Source of the DNA: CAWBBA01 sp963729795
Lineage (GTDB): Bacteria > Desulfobacterota > Desulfomonilia > Desulfomonilales > Desulfomonilaceae
Reading direction: 5' to 3'
NCBI GenBank assembly: GCA_963729795.1
Contig: CAVSPC010000013.1
Coordinates: 1 to 64,000 of the forward strand
Length of the DNA stretch: 64,000 nucleotides
The notes under the pieces are model-generated. The model had not been told where the DNA came from, made no database searches, and saw only the letters and a program-made list of their open reading frames with translations. Of the stretch, positions 35,218 to 44,589 are shown one piece after another. The position numbers were made by a program, and so were the translations under genes. Each line of letters opens with the position of its first letter. The stretch's first letter is position 1.

Positions 35218-36189
35218 TCATTTACCATCAATGCCAGAATGATCAGCCGAGGTGGACGACATCTTGATGATATTGCCACCAGCCTTTTTTGCTGCATATA
35301 ACGCCTCGTCCGCTGCCCTGACAAGGTCATCCGCGCTGGCAGCATGGTCAGGGAAACAAGCAACCCCGATGGAGATATTCAATGAACCTGAAGGCATGAC
35401 GTGCTCACACTCGAAAGTGGCCCCGCGAACTTCGCTGATAATACGTGAGGACAATTCGAGAGCGTTTTCCTTCCCTGCCCCCGGAAAGACAATCACGAAC
35501 TCTTCCCCTCCATATCTGGCGACGATGTCGTATCCCCGGCAGGCGGACTTGAGGAGCTGCCCTATTTGAGCCAGCGCTTCATCGCCTTTTTGGTGGCCGT
35601 TCCGGTCGTTGTAGATTTTGAAATCGTCGATATCGATCATGATCAGTACCATTGGTAGGGAATGGCGCAACGCTTTCTGGGTTTCCGCGCGAAGGGCCTC
35701 GTCAAAATAACGGCGGTTGTGAATACAGGTCAAAGGGTCTATGTACGAGAGTTCCCTGTAGAATTCCCGTTCTTGCGCTCTCCGCTTGAGCTCCCGGTGC
35801 TCAAGGGCCTTTCGGACCGCCATCTGGATCTGATCCACGCTCAACGGCTTAATCAAATACTCAAGAGCGCCGGCCTTCATGCACTGCACGGCATTGTCTA
35901 TGGAAGCGTAGCCCGTAACCACAATGACGTCTGTTCCGCTCGTGCCGGACTTTAGGCCTCTGATGAGCGAAAGTCCGTCCATTCCTGGTAGTCGCATATC
36001 TGTCACGATGAGGTCATAAGCTTTCGCTGCATTTTTGCGAAGAGCTTCCACACCGTCGCCACAAACGTCTACTTCAAATCCAGCCTCCCCAATGGCGTCC
36101 GCAACAAGGTCGCGGACTACGGGATCGTCATCCACCACAAGGATTCCTGGACTTTCGGGGTTTTCGTCGAGAGGTGACAGAGCTATCAT
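35218..36189 (-). CDS. Response regulator with GGDEF (diguanylate cyclase) output
   Basis: This 323-residue protein has a receiver domain at 15-125 with acidic pocket Asp20-22, phosphoacceptor Asp64 (VTDMRLPG) and Lys114 (IKP), a linker helix, then a GGDEF domain from about 150 to 315. The active-site loop is GGEEF (227-231), and the inhibitory I-site RGYD is at 218-221, exactly 5 residues before it, so product inhibition by cyclic di-GMP is expected. It makes c-di-GMP on phosphorylation. No sensor kinase is adjacent. Confidence 0.93.
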   Translation of the reverse strand: MIALSPLDENPESPGILVVDDDPVVRDLVADAIGEAGFEVDVCGDGVEALRKNAAKAYDLIVTDMRLPGMDGLSLIRGLKSGTSGTDVIVVTGYASIDNAVQCMKAGALEYLIKPLSVDQIQMAVRKALEHRELKRRAQEREFYRELSYIDPLTCIHNRRYFDEALRAETQKALRHSLPMVLIMIDIDDFKIYNDRNGHQKGDEALAQIGQLLKSACRGYDIVARYGGEEFVIVFPGAGKENALELSSRIISEVRGATFECEHVMPSGSLNISIGVACFPDHAASADDLVRAADEALYAAKKAGGNIIKMSSTSADHSGIDGK

Positions 36190-36625
36190 CTGGGCTGTCC
36201 GGGCTTGTCATGGTTGCTTTTTGCGATCAAGTTACCGGCAAAATGACCAGAGGCCATTCTTTGCTGTCTCTATACTCTCGCGCTTCGGTCGGGGCAACTC
36301 TTTTGTGGCCCCTCGGCTAAAAAGGACTCATAACATTGTGTAGCAACGTGCCCCCTTTCGCATTCACAACTTTCCGAGAAAGGGCGGCGACAAGAATCGG
36401 TGCGCAGTAGACGAATTGTGGACCGGATTGCAGATTACAGAATTTCGCTAAACGTCCCCCTCAATGGCGCCTCGCTGTCGTCCCGGCACTTGCAACGGAC
36501 CCGATCCAGGGAGCGCCGGAAGCTCGCTCGAGAACACCTTCGGAATTTACTTTCAAGATTGACTATGGGATCCCCTGGGCGTCGATCCGGCCGCAGGGGA
36601 TCATTATCACCGTGAAATGCGGCGA
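36190..36625. other. Gap with inverted repeat after ahcY
   Basis: No gene is recognised. GATCCCCTG (36569-36577) and CAGGGGATC (36594-36602) are perfect inverted arms 24 nt beyond the ahcY stop on the minus strand and may form a 3'-end hairpin without a T-run. The rest shows nothing I can name. Confidence 0.4.
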
Positions 36626-37880
36626 TCAGGTTCCCATTTCCCAGGAAGCCAAGTACTTTTCTTGTTCCGCAGTCAAGGTATCTATGTGGATGTCCATTGC
36701 CGCCAATTTGAGACGCGCGATCTCATTGTCCACATTCTCTGGCAACCGGTGCACGTCCCGGCCAAGTCCTTTACCCTGCTTCACCAGGTATTCCGCGGCC
36801 AGCGCCTGATTCGCAAAACTCATGTCCATCACGGACGAGGGATGGCCTTCCGCGGCATGCAAGATTGATCAAACGTCCCTCTCCTAAAAGGATGATTCGG
36901 CGCCCATCGGCCATAGTGAATTCTTCCACAAAGTCCCTCATCATTCTACGCGATACCGCCATCTCCTCGAGCGCGGCGATCTCGATTTCTACGTTGAAGT
37001 GTCCGGAATTGCACACAATGGCTCCATCCTTCATGCGCTCGAAATGCTCTCTGCGGATCACACTCATATCGCCCGTCACGGTGCAGAAGAAATCGCCAAT
37101 GGGAACGGCTTCGTGGAGCGGCATCACATAGTAGCCGTCCATCGCAGCTTCCAGGGCTCGCAGGGGATCCACTTCGGTCACCACCACCTTGGCGCCCATG
37201 CCGGCCGCCCTCATGGCAAGGCCACGACCGCACCAGCCGTACCCGCAGACCACGAACCAACTTCCGGCCATCAGGCGATTAGTGGCCCGAAGTATCCCGT
37301 CGACGGTGCTTTGTCCGGTGCCGTAGCGATTGTCGAAGAAGTGTTTGGTATTGGAGTCATTCACCGCGATGACTGGAAAAAGGAGAACGCCCTTGGCTGC
37401 CATGCTCTTGAGCCTGATCACGCCCGTGGTGGTCTCCTCGGTTCCGCCCATAATGTTCGCGACCAGGTCGGAACGTTGCGAATGGATGGTGCTCACCAGG
37501 TCGGCGCCATCATCCATCGTAATGTGCGGACGAGCGTCCAGACACGTGTTTATGTGTTTGTAATACGTCTCGGTATCCTCACCCTTGATGGAGAAGACGT
37601 GATAGCCTTCTTCCACGAGGGACGCAGCCACATCGTCTTGCGTGGAAAGGGGATTCGACGCACACAGATAGACCTCAGCTCCACCCGCGGCCAAAGTGCG
37701 GACGAGAGAAGCCGTCTCTGTAGTCACATGTAGACAAGCGGCCAAAACGGTCCCAGCAAGGGGTTTTTCCGCGGCGAACCGATCGCGTATCAAACGAAGG
37801 ACTGGCATGCTTCGCTCGGCCCACTCGATCCGAAGCTTTCCACTTTCCGCCAGAGAGAGATCTTTAACGTGATAATCCAT
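36626..37880 (-). CDS. ahcY: S-adenosylhomocysteine hydrolase (one frameshift)
   Basis: This NAD-dependent enzyme splits S-adenosylhomocysteine into adenosine and homocysteine, recycling the methyl-transfer product. The first frame (37880 to about 36860) has LHVTTETASLVRTL, the catalytic region with NDSNTKHFFDNRYG, and the NAD-binding GYGWCGRG. It ends at INLA and then loses frame. A second frame to 36626 gives AEGHPSSVMDMSFANQALA and the characteristic C-terminus with LTAEQEKYL. One surplus base in CTTGCATGCCGCGG explains the break. Without the C-terminal segment the cofactor site of the neighbouring subunit is incomplete, so a genuine mutation would inactivate it. AAAGGAG precedes the ATG. 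It lies 300 nt downstream of metK on the same strand. Confidence 0.9.
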
Positions 37881-38184
37881 AAAATCTCCTTTAATTCATC
37901 CCCGGACGCTATATTACGTGCCGTGAAGCCATTTCATACGAGGTTATTTTGGTAAACTGAACTTCACTGCCTTGATAAGCACAAGTTTCAGGAATTGTTC
38001 ACTTGACAAGCTTGCATCCCCTCTCACCCTTCCCTCTCTCACCAGAGGAGAGAGTTTTCGAATCCCCGCCCTCGAAGGGAGGGGAGAACGGGGAAGGTGA
38101 TTCATCTGAAATCATTGTCAAATTCCCAAGCGTTTGCACGGCATATAATTCTGACGACACCAAAGCAACCGGCACCCGAAAGAG
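37881..38184. other. metK-ahcY spacer with direct-repeat-like tract
   Basis: The spacer holds a purine/pyrimidine-skewed tract at about 38018-38102 (CCTCTCACCCTTCCCTCTCTCACCAGAGGAGAGAG and related G-rich complement) that can fold on itself and resembles dispersed genomic repeats. I see no SAH or SAM riboswitch, although such elements could be expected for these genes. Confidence 0.4.
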
Positions 38185-39354
38185 TCATAGTCCAGCCATT
38201 GCCCTGATTTCATCTGCCCTTCGTGTGCTTTCCCACGTGAAATCGGGGTCTTCTCTTCCAAAGTGTCCGTTCGCGGACGTCTTGTGATATATGGGTCTCA
38301 GCAGGTCCAGATATTCTATAATCCCCGCGGGCTTAAAACTGAAAAGTTTAGAGATGATCTCGATGATCTTGTCATTCGGAACCTTTCCCGTGCCGTAGGT
38401 GTTTACCATCAAAGATACCGGCTCCGGAAAACCGATGGCGTAAGCCACTTGAAGAAGACACTTTTCCGCCAGGCCCGCTGCGACTATATTTTTCGCAACA
38501 TGCCGGGCCATGTAAGAGGCTGACCGGTCCACTTTGGTCGGATCCTTGCCTGAGAAGGCACCGCCGCCGTGTGCCCCATACCCGCCGTAAGTATCCACAA
38601 TAATCTTACGGCCGGTTAACCCGCAGTCCCCTAGCGGTCCACCAACCACGAATCTCCCTGTCGCATTGATAAGGTAACGCGTTTCAGCGTCCAGGTATTT
38701 AGAGGGAATAACTTTCTTGATGACCTCTTCTATAATGCCCTCTTTGATCTGATCGTACGTGACGTCAGGGCAATGCTGGGCCGCCACAACAATGGTATCT
38801 ACCTTTTGAGGTTTTCCGTCTTCATATCTGACAGTGACTTGAGACTTCCCATCGGGCCGGAGGAAGGGAAGAATGCCTTCTTTGCGCACTTCAGTCAACT
38901 TTTGGGTCAACAGGTGCGCATAACTTATGGCCATGGGCATAAGTTCGGGTGTTTCGTCGCTGGCATATCCGAACATCAGCCCCTGGTCGCCTGCTCCCTG
39001 CTCACTGAATAATCCCTCGCCCTCGGTGACTCCTATGGAAATGTCGGGGGATTGCTTGTCAAGAGTCACTATAACCGCACAGGTCTCGCAGTCAAATCCC
39101 ATGGCCGCGTCCGTGTATCCTATTGTCCGGACCGCCTCTCGAGCGAGATGGGGAATGTCTACGGAAGCCTTTGTGGTGATCTCCCCGGCGATCATGACAA
39201 GACCGGTGGTGACCAAGGTTTCGCAGGCAACCCTGGATTTGGGGTCCTGAGCCAGCATCGCATCGAGAACGGTATCGGATATCCTGTCGGCTACTTTATC
39301 GGGATGGCCTTCAGTGACGGACTCGGATGAAAACAGATAACTTCTCATCCCCAT
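38185..39354 (-). CDS. metK: S-adenosylmethionine synthetase
   Basis: This 389-residue enzyme makes SAM from methionine and ATP. Signatures are SSESVTEGHPDKVADRISD at the N-terminus, GAGDQGLMFGYA, and GGAFSGKDPTKVDRSASY in the C-terminal half, with the active-site lysines and metal ligands in these blocks. Length is normal and the frame intact. AAAGGAGAG precedes the ATG. With ahcY downstream it forms a SAM production and recycling unit; several SAM-dependent genes (two radical SAM proteins and a methyltransferase) lie elsewhere in the window. Confidence 0.97.
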   Translation of the reverse strand: MGMRSYLFSSESVTEGHPDKVADRISDTVLDAMLAQDPKSRVACETLVTTGLVMIAGEITTKASVDIPHLAREAVRTIGYTDAAMGFDCETCAVIVTLDKQSPDISIGVTEGEGLFSEQGAGDQGLMFGYASDETPELMPMAISYAHLLTQKLTEVRKEGILPFLRPDGKSQVTVRYEDGKPQKVDTIVVAAQHCPDVTYDQIKEGIIEEVIKKVIPSKYLDAETRYLINATGRFVVGGPLGDCGLTGRKIIVDTYGGYGAHGGGAFSGKDPTKVDRSASYMARHVAKNIVAAGLAEKCLLQVAYAIGFPEPVSLMVNTYGTGKVPNDKIIEIISKLFSFKPAGIIEYLDLLRPIYHKTSANGHFGREDPDFTWESTRRADEIRAMAGL

Positions 39355-39438
39355 CAGTGACTCTCCTTTCGGCCTGGTTTTTCAGACAGTGATCTGCACG
39401 CGTAAACTGGTAGTATTAACCACATTCGCCCTCCCGCG

Positions 39439-40896
39439 TCAAGAACGAAATCGCTCGACCATGCGTATAGTTTTCCAGTACCCTGAGCGGAACCGAAGCC
39501 AGAAAATTACCCCTAGTACCACTACATAGACGAGGACCCAGCTCCAGGCCGCAAAAAGACCTGCATGAAAGTACTCGATGATCAAATAGACGGGCGGAAT
39601 GAAAAATATCCAAGCCATGAGGATTTGTGCCCACATGGCGAACCGAGTGTCTCCCGCGCCTTTCAAGGCGCCGGAGAAAACAATGAATATAGTGTCAAAC
39701 ATTGTGTAGATTGCAATAACGCGTACCAAAACTATTCCCTTGGCCATTATTACATCAAATCCTTGACCGATATGGGGCGCCGGCCTGAACAGTTCCATAA
39801 GTGAGCCGGGGATAAACAGATAGAGTACGGCTGGAATGGCAGTATATGCCAATGCCAGTTTCAAAGCGGAATAAGTGCTCTTCTGAGCTATTTCCGGCCG
39901 GTCTCGCCCGATGTACTCGCCGACGAGGGTCGAGGTGGCAATCGACATTCCCACCATAGGGAGAAAGGCTAGCATTTCTATGCTTAGGGCAATATTGGCC
40001 GCGGCCAGATCTGCTTCTCCCAGCCGTCCCACCAGCAGAACAAACATAGTGAAGGAACCGACATCCAAGAAGAATTGAACGCCCGAGGGGATACCATAGC
40101 GAAGAAGCATCGAGAAAAGCTTCGGATCCCATCTGAACTCTTTTCGCGTTCTATATTGGACCTGATATCGGGGAGACAGAAACAAAACGGCCCAGTACAA
40201 GGCAGGGATAGCCCCAGTAATTGCGGTTGCAAGACCGGCGCCCCGTATGCCCATCTCCGGGAAACCCAACTTTCCAAAGATCAGAGCGTAAGCCAACACC
40301 AAGTTAGCTGCGTTGCCGGCCAGGTTACCCCACATTACCACAGCAGTGCGCCCGCGGCCGGAGAAAAAGGACGAGAGGGCGGCATTGAACGGGAGCACCA
40401 CTCCACCTACCATGAGAATCGAGAAATACTCTTTCTCCAGCGTGCTAACGGTAACGCCGTGGCCGCTCCATGTGAAAATGATCCCGCCTACTGGTATGCA
40501 CGCTAAAATCATGGGAGCTGCCGCAGTGGAAAAGAAAATTCCCTGCCAGACCGCACGGGCGCATGCGGGTTTATCCCCCGAGCCATGATGCTGAGCTACA
40601 ATAGTGTTGACGTACTGCGCAGTCCCAAGGAAGATCGAACAGATCGTGAAGTAGGTGATCCCTCCCGGTGTGGCGGCTGCGACCGAGTCCTCGCCGTACC
40701 ACGAAAGGAACATCCTGTCCACAAACAGCATCAGAGTCATGGATGCTGTGGACAGGATCAAGGGAAGCGCGACGCGGATAACTTCTCTGTAACCGCCGGC
40801 TTCTATCACAGGTCTGGTGGGCAGGGCGCTTGAAATCGAGCCTTGCCGGCCATCGCCAGCTTTTGAAACGAGGCGGTCGGGCTTGGAATTTCCCAT
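39439..40896 (-). CDS. MATE family efflux transporter
   Basis: This 485-residue inner-membrane antiporter has twelve predicted membrane spans in two homologous halves. The first half opens with VIRVALPLILSTASMTLMLFVDRMFLSWYG and the second with LLRYGIPSGVQFFLDVGSF, each preceded by a cytosolic loop, the usual NorM/MATE arrangement. The family exports cationic drugs or metabolites against Na+ or H+. It ends 84 nt before metK on the same strand. The substrate is unknown. Confidence 0.92.
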   Translation of the reverse strand: MGNSKPDRLVSKAGDGRQGSISSALPTRPVIEAGGYREVIRVALPLILSTASMTLMLFVDRMFLSWYGEDSVAAATPGGITYFTICSIFLGTAQYVNTIVAQHHGSGDKPACARAVWQGIFFSTAAAPMILACIPVGGIIFTWSGHGVTVSTLEKEYFSILMVGGVVLPFNAALSSFFSGRGRTAVVMWGNLAGNAANLVLAYALIFGKLGFPEMGIRGAGLATAITGAIPALYWAVLFLSPRYQVQYRTRKEFRWDPKLFSMLLRYGIPSGVQFFLDVGSFTMFVLLVGRLGEADLAAANIALSIEMLAFLPMVGMSIATSTLVGEYIGRDRPEIAQKSTYSALKLALAYTAIPAVLYLFIPGSLMELFRPAPHIGQGFDVIMAKGIVLVRVIAIYTMFDTIFIVFSGALKGAGDTRFAMWAQILMAWIFFIPPVYLIIEYFHAGLFAAWSWVLVYVVVLGVIFWLRFRSGYWKTIRMVERFRS

Positions 40897-40900
40897 TGCC

Positions 40901-41509
40901 TCATTTCTTTTTCAATTTGGAGAGAAAAGATCGGATGTCTCCCAAAGCGGACGGCTTGGATCGTCCAGTGGTTGTGTCTTTAGCCTCCTCTCCCCTGGGC
41001 GTCTCATTCTTGCGCGAGCTCTTCGCGGGAGACGATTTCTTGGTTTTCTCCGAGCGCGGCGTTTCCTCCGCTCTCGTGTCGCCCGTGTCTTCGATCACCT
41101 CAACCTCTATCTCTTCTTCCTCCATCCCGGCATTGGTTTGCCCCAAAGAGTTCAAGGCCGAATCTATTGATTCCTCCTGGAAAGGGCTCTCGGCAGCGTC
41201 CGCTCCGCAGGCGGGACATTTCTTAAAGGGATGCGGGCTTGGATGGCTACAGTGCCGGCAGATGTAAAGACCGGAAAGGAATTCGGATTCCTTGGCCAGG
41301 TCCCTCTGAACTGCCATTTCTCGACGCTTGGCCAAATCATCCGTGGTGATGAGATTTCGAGCAAGCAGCGCCTTAATTAGGCTCACGAAACCGCGAGCCG
41401 TCAGCTCGTATTTCTGCCTCAACTCGTGATCTGTCAGTATGGAGCGAAAGTCAGCAAGAAAATTGTTGAGAGGGACTTTGCCGATGCGGTCTTGACTTAG
41501 ATCAGACAT
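40901..41509 (-). CDS. Zinc-ribbon protein with low-complexity tail
   Basis: This 202-residue protein has a helical N-terminal domain at 1-75 (NNFLADFRSILTDHELRQKY, then TARGFVSLIKALLARNLIT), a zinc ribbon at about 84-102 (CRHC and CPAC), then a long acidic and Lys/Ser/Thr-rich disordered tail ending in a short helix DIRSFLSKLKKK. It lies directly upstream of the MATE gene with 4 nt between, so the two are one operon. The family is not recognised; a structural or regulatory role is plausible. Confidence 0.65.
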   Translation of the reverse strand: MSDLSQDRIGKVPLNNFLADFRSILTDHELRQKYELTARGFVSLIKALLARNLITTDDLAKRREMAVQRDLAKESEFLSGLYICRHCSHPSPHPFKKCPACGADAAESPFQEESIDSALNSLGQTNAGMEEEEIEVEVIEDTGDTRAEETPRSEKTKKSSPAKSSRKNETPRGEEAKDTTTGRSKPSALGDIRSFLSKLKKK

Positions 41510-41691
41510 GAACTTTGGCTCGGATTACCGGTCAGCAGGCAGGTTTGCCGACGTAGGGCACGGTGACCCAAATTCCGCGCCCTGTGGTCTAAGCGTTTTG
41601 AACTAGGAATGCCGACTGTCTTGACGGACAGGGTTGTCGTAAGGCCGCAGGGCCCCACTTGAAGCCATACAGACATGGGCCTCGAAATCTT

Positions 41692-41985
41692 TTATCTGGA
41701 CAGGGAAGCGTTCACGGATTTCTTCAGGACAGGTGAATACTTCCATGTAACCACTCTGCGTGCATCAAGGATCAACTCTTCGCCGGTCTGGGGGTTTCTT
41801 CCCCGCCGGGAATGCTTGGACTTCACGGTCCACTTTCCAAAGCCGGAGATCATAACGTCCTCACCGGCTATGAGCCTAGCCTTAATTATATCCAATAGCT
41901 TTTCAACTATTTCGGTTGCCTCGCCTTTCATAAATCCGCAATCGTCAGCTATTTTCTTCGCGATATCAGCCTTTGTAAGTGTCAT
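41692..41985 (-). CDS. ihfA: Integration host factor alpha / HU-type DNA-bending protein
   Basis: This 97-residue protein has the IHF/HU fold: helices TKADIAKKIADD and TEIVEKLLDIIKARL, then the strand block VMISGFGKWTVK and the arm RRGRNPQTGEELIL with the conserved intercalating proline. ATG 41985 is preferred over an upstream start because GGGAGGGC lies 6 nt before it. GKWTVKSKHSRRGRNP favours IHF alpha over HU. Confidence 0.88.
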   Translation of the reverse strand: MTLTKADIAKKIADDCGFMKGEATEIVEKLLDIIKARLIAGEDVMISGFGKWTVKSKHSRRGRNPQTGEELILDARRVVTWKYSPVLKKSVNASLSR

Positions 41986-42134
41986 CGATGCCCTCCCAAA
42001 ACACAAAAAACGGAATGAAATGTTTGATTATTTATAACAACCGATGCGGCAAAAGGCAAGACATTTCTCAAACTTCCGAGAGAAAAGCCCTGGCCGGACA
42101 ATGAGAAACGCCGCGATCCGGTGCCCATCTGCTC

Positions 42135-43681
42135 TCAGCTCGCGGTCCCTCGCAAGAGCCGACCCGCGTAGCCCTGACGCTTCAACGACGCCTGCACCAT
42201 GGCAGTCATATCCCGCGGTCGGTACATAAAGCGGATGCCCGTACTCAGTCCGAAGCTATTCATAAGGCGAAAATAACGCCAGTACGGGCCTGGAAATCCC
42301 AGGCACTTGAAGGCGAAAACAGCGGCACGGGAGAAAACCAAAACCCGCTCGTCAAATCCGAGATAAACCTCGGGACAGAGTGAGGCAGCGTGGGTCATTT
42401 GATCTACCGCACGGTCCAGATCCAGGTCTTCCGACAGGTACCACAGGCTCTTCAGGGGATCGACCATGTTCGACACGAAACCTTCCTTCAATGCGATATC
42501 CCATAGAGCAGTCCCAGGGTAAACCCGGACGCCGAAAAAATAATTGGCAACGTGGGTTACAGGGCGTCCCTGCTTCTGAAGGTACTTGAGGCCGAAATCA
42601 AGAGACTCTTGCAAAGTCTCGTTGGTTTCCCCCGGACCACCGATCATAAAGAACCACCACGCTGAAAATGAGGTCCGGTTTATGGCTTCGGCCGCACGGA
42701 TCACTTCGTCACTGGTAAAGCCTTTTTTGTAGTTTCTGAGCATTGTGTTCGAAGCGGACTCGGGGGTTATCATGAACGATTGGAACCCTGCTCGCCACAT
42801 CAGAGCCAGATACTCGGAGTCGAGCCTTCTCGGATGCATGCCCATAGCAGTGAAGTTGGCCTTCCACGGCCTTCGTGAAATCTCTTCCAGAATGGCTACG
42901 GAGTGTTCCATGGGATCGTTGAACACAGAATCAACGAATTCAAAGCTCTTGGGATGGTACTTGAAAAGAGCTTCCTCGATCTCGTCCACTACCTCAATTG
43001 GCGACCGCAAGACGCAGACTGTTGCCTTCCAGCGACTTGGTTGTACGTACAGTAGATGCAGCGCTGTCTACACCCGCGTTTGGTTTGGATATTGTAGCTG
43101 CTGCCAATTTTCTGGTAGGGCTTCGTGTCTATCCACCTACCAACATCAGGACTCCGGCTCTCGAACCTCGTCTGCTTCGGCTCGGTAAGGTGAAACTTGC
43201 CCGAGACCATGCGTCCCACTCCCGGGATCTCGTCAGGAGAGCCCTCTGTCTCGATAGCCCTTATCAACTCAACAAAAGCTTCTTCGCCGTCGGCAACTAC
43301 TATGAAGTCGGCCCCCAGCAGCTTTAGCACATTTTCAGGCATCAGACTGGCGCCCGATCCTCCCACCACCATCGGCACACTGGTAATCTCTCTGATACAC
43401 TTGGTAATCTTAACAATTTCAGGTAAGTAAGTAACCGGACACAACATATTCACGTTGTCGATATTGCGAATTGACAACCCTATTATTTGGGGTCTGAATG
43501 AGGAGATGCCTCTTGACAACAGCTTCCTCAAATTCCTCGGGGCAAAGCACAAGTCCATTACTTTGACGTCATGGCCTGCTGCCTCTGTTGCTCCGGCTAC
43601 GTAGCATAGACCAAGTGGCGGCGCGGCCAAAAGGTCGTCTTTCCTATTGGTATTAATTAGTAATATACGCAAGTCAACCAC
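42135..43681 (-). CDS. Cobalamin-binding-type radical SAM protein (frame broken)
   Basis: This protein of about 515 residues has an N-terminal B12-binding-like Rossmann domain (RILLINTNRKDDLLAAPPLGLCYVAG split by turns) and a radical SAM domain with GCRQRCIYCTYN (CxxxCxxC). After TYNQV the frame is lost near 43030. The downstream frame from about 43010 continues RSPIEVVDEIEE and carries SVFNDP, NFTAMGMHP, ITPESAS and GGPGETNET, standard for this family. The net shift is two bases (or minus one), with candidate sites GGAAGG and CTTGCGG. The product may be a methyltransferase or cyclase acting on a lipid or natural product; it lies just downstream of the lipid synthase genes. Confidence 0.8.
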
Positions 43682-43728
43682 CCTTTCTAATTATTATATT
43701 TCGGCAGGCACGTGCGGATCGGATTTGG

Positions 43729-44589
43729 TCAACAAGCTTGGTCTCGGGCAACCAAAGCCACGGAAACCCATGTGCCCCCATGACGAAAAATCCTTACATA
43801 AACAGGATGCTCGGCCGACACAAGCGACCCTTCCAGTATCCCGTCAGTCAGATAAGCTTTCAGCACAGTCTTCTCGTGGCACTCGGAACATGATTCCACC
43901 CGCAGGTGAAGCGGATCGATGAGATGGAATCCGCAACCCAGCGCTTTCACGACTGCTTCTTTCGCCGACCAAATCATAGCCGCGGCATCTTCTTTTTTGT
44001 CTCTGATCTCGAGTTCCCCCTCTTGGAACGCCCTTTGAAATGGGTAGTCGCCCCGAAATGAAGCAGAATGCTCAGCATCAATCCCAATGCTGAATCCCGT
44101 CCGGCAAACTGCCACCCATAAGGTGTCTCCTTCGTATGCGAAGCTGACGGCTGGGAGTTCAGAGCCATCAATGAGAAGATGCGGCTTGCCCAATTTGTCG
44201 GACCCTATTTCTATACTTGGGAGATCTGCAACGTTCGGGCGCGGGACCTCGTCCAGCATTTCTGCAATAGAAGCCCAAAGAGAAGAAACTGCCGCCTGCT
44301 TGGCCCAATTGCGCCGCTTCCTGTCCCGGCCGGTGAAATGCAATCTGAAACAGGCGCACAATATCCCCGGATAACGGTTGGAGAATTCCAGGGTAAGAGG
44401 CGGTTCGTGCTCGTCCGCCCCTTGGCCTGGCAAGTGTTCCCCAAAGTGTTGGTTTCGGGCATGAAGTCCTGCCCTACCAGACTCATCGGAGGATTTGCGT
44501 ACTGGCCGCCCACTTTCCGAGCAAACTATTACCGTGTCGGCGATCTGTGTGTTCGCCCGCGGCGGGACAACAATCATTTGGAAAACCAT
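43729..44589 (-). CDS. 4'-phosphopantetheinyl transferase, Sfp-like
   Basis: This 286-residue enzyme converts apo acyl carrier protein to its holo form using coenzyme A. The metal-binding block GIDAEH and the downstream WSAKEAVVKALGCGF (W-x-x-K-E-A-x-x-K) are the family hallmarks. The N-terminal 60 residues are less typical and the true start could be later. ATG 44589 overlaps the 3' end of the megasynthase gene by 16 nt, so the enzyme is translationally coupled to its own carrier-protein target. Confidence 0.88.
   Translation of the reverse strand: MVFQMIVVPPRANTQIADTVIVCSESGRPVRKSSDESGRAGLHARNQHFGEHLPGQGADEHEPPLTLEFSNRYPGILCACFRLHFTGRDRKRRNWAKQAAVSSLWASIAEMLDEVPRPNVADLPSIEIGSDKLGKPHLLIDGSELPAVSFAYEGDTLWVAVCRTGFSIGIDAEHSASFRGDYPFQRAFQEGELEIRDKKEDAAAMIWSAKEAVVKALGCGFHLIDPLHLRVESCSECHEKTVLKAYLTDGILEGSLVSAEHPVYVRIFRHGGTWVSVALVARDQAC

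Noticed and set aside
36400..36615. Small plus-strand frame after ahcY
   Set aside because: Arginine/serine-rich with no ribosome site and no similarity to anything known to me; it contains the inverted repeat.
37881..38184. SAH or SAM riboswitch between metK and ahcY
   Set aside because: I could not trace the conserved core or paired elements of any known class in this spacer.
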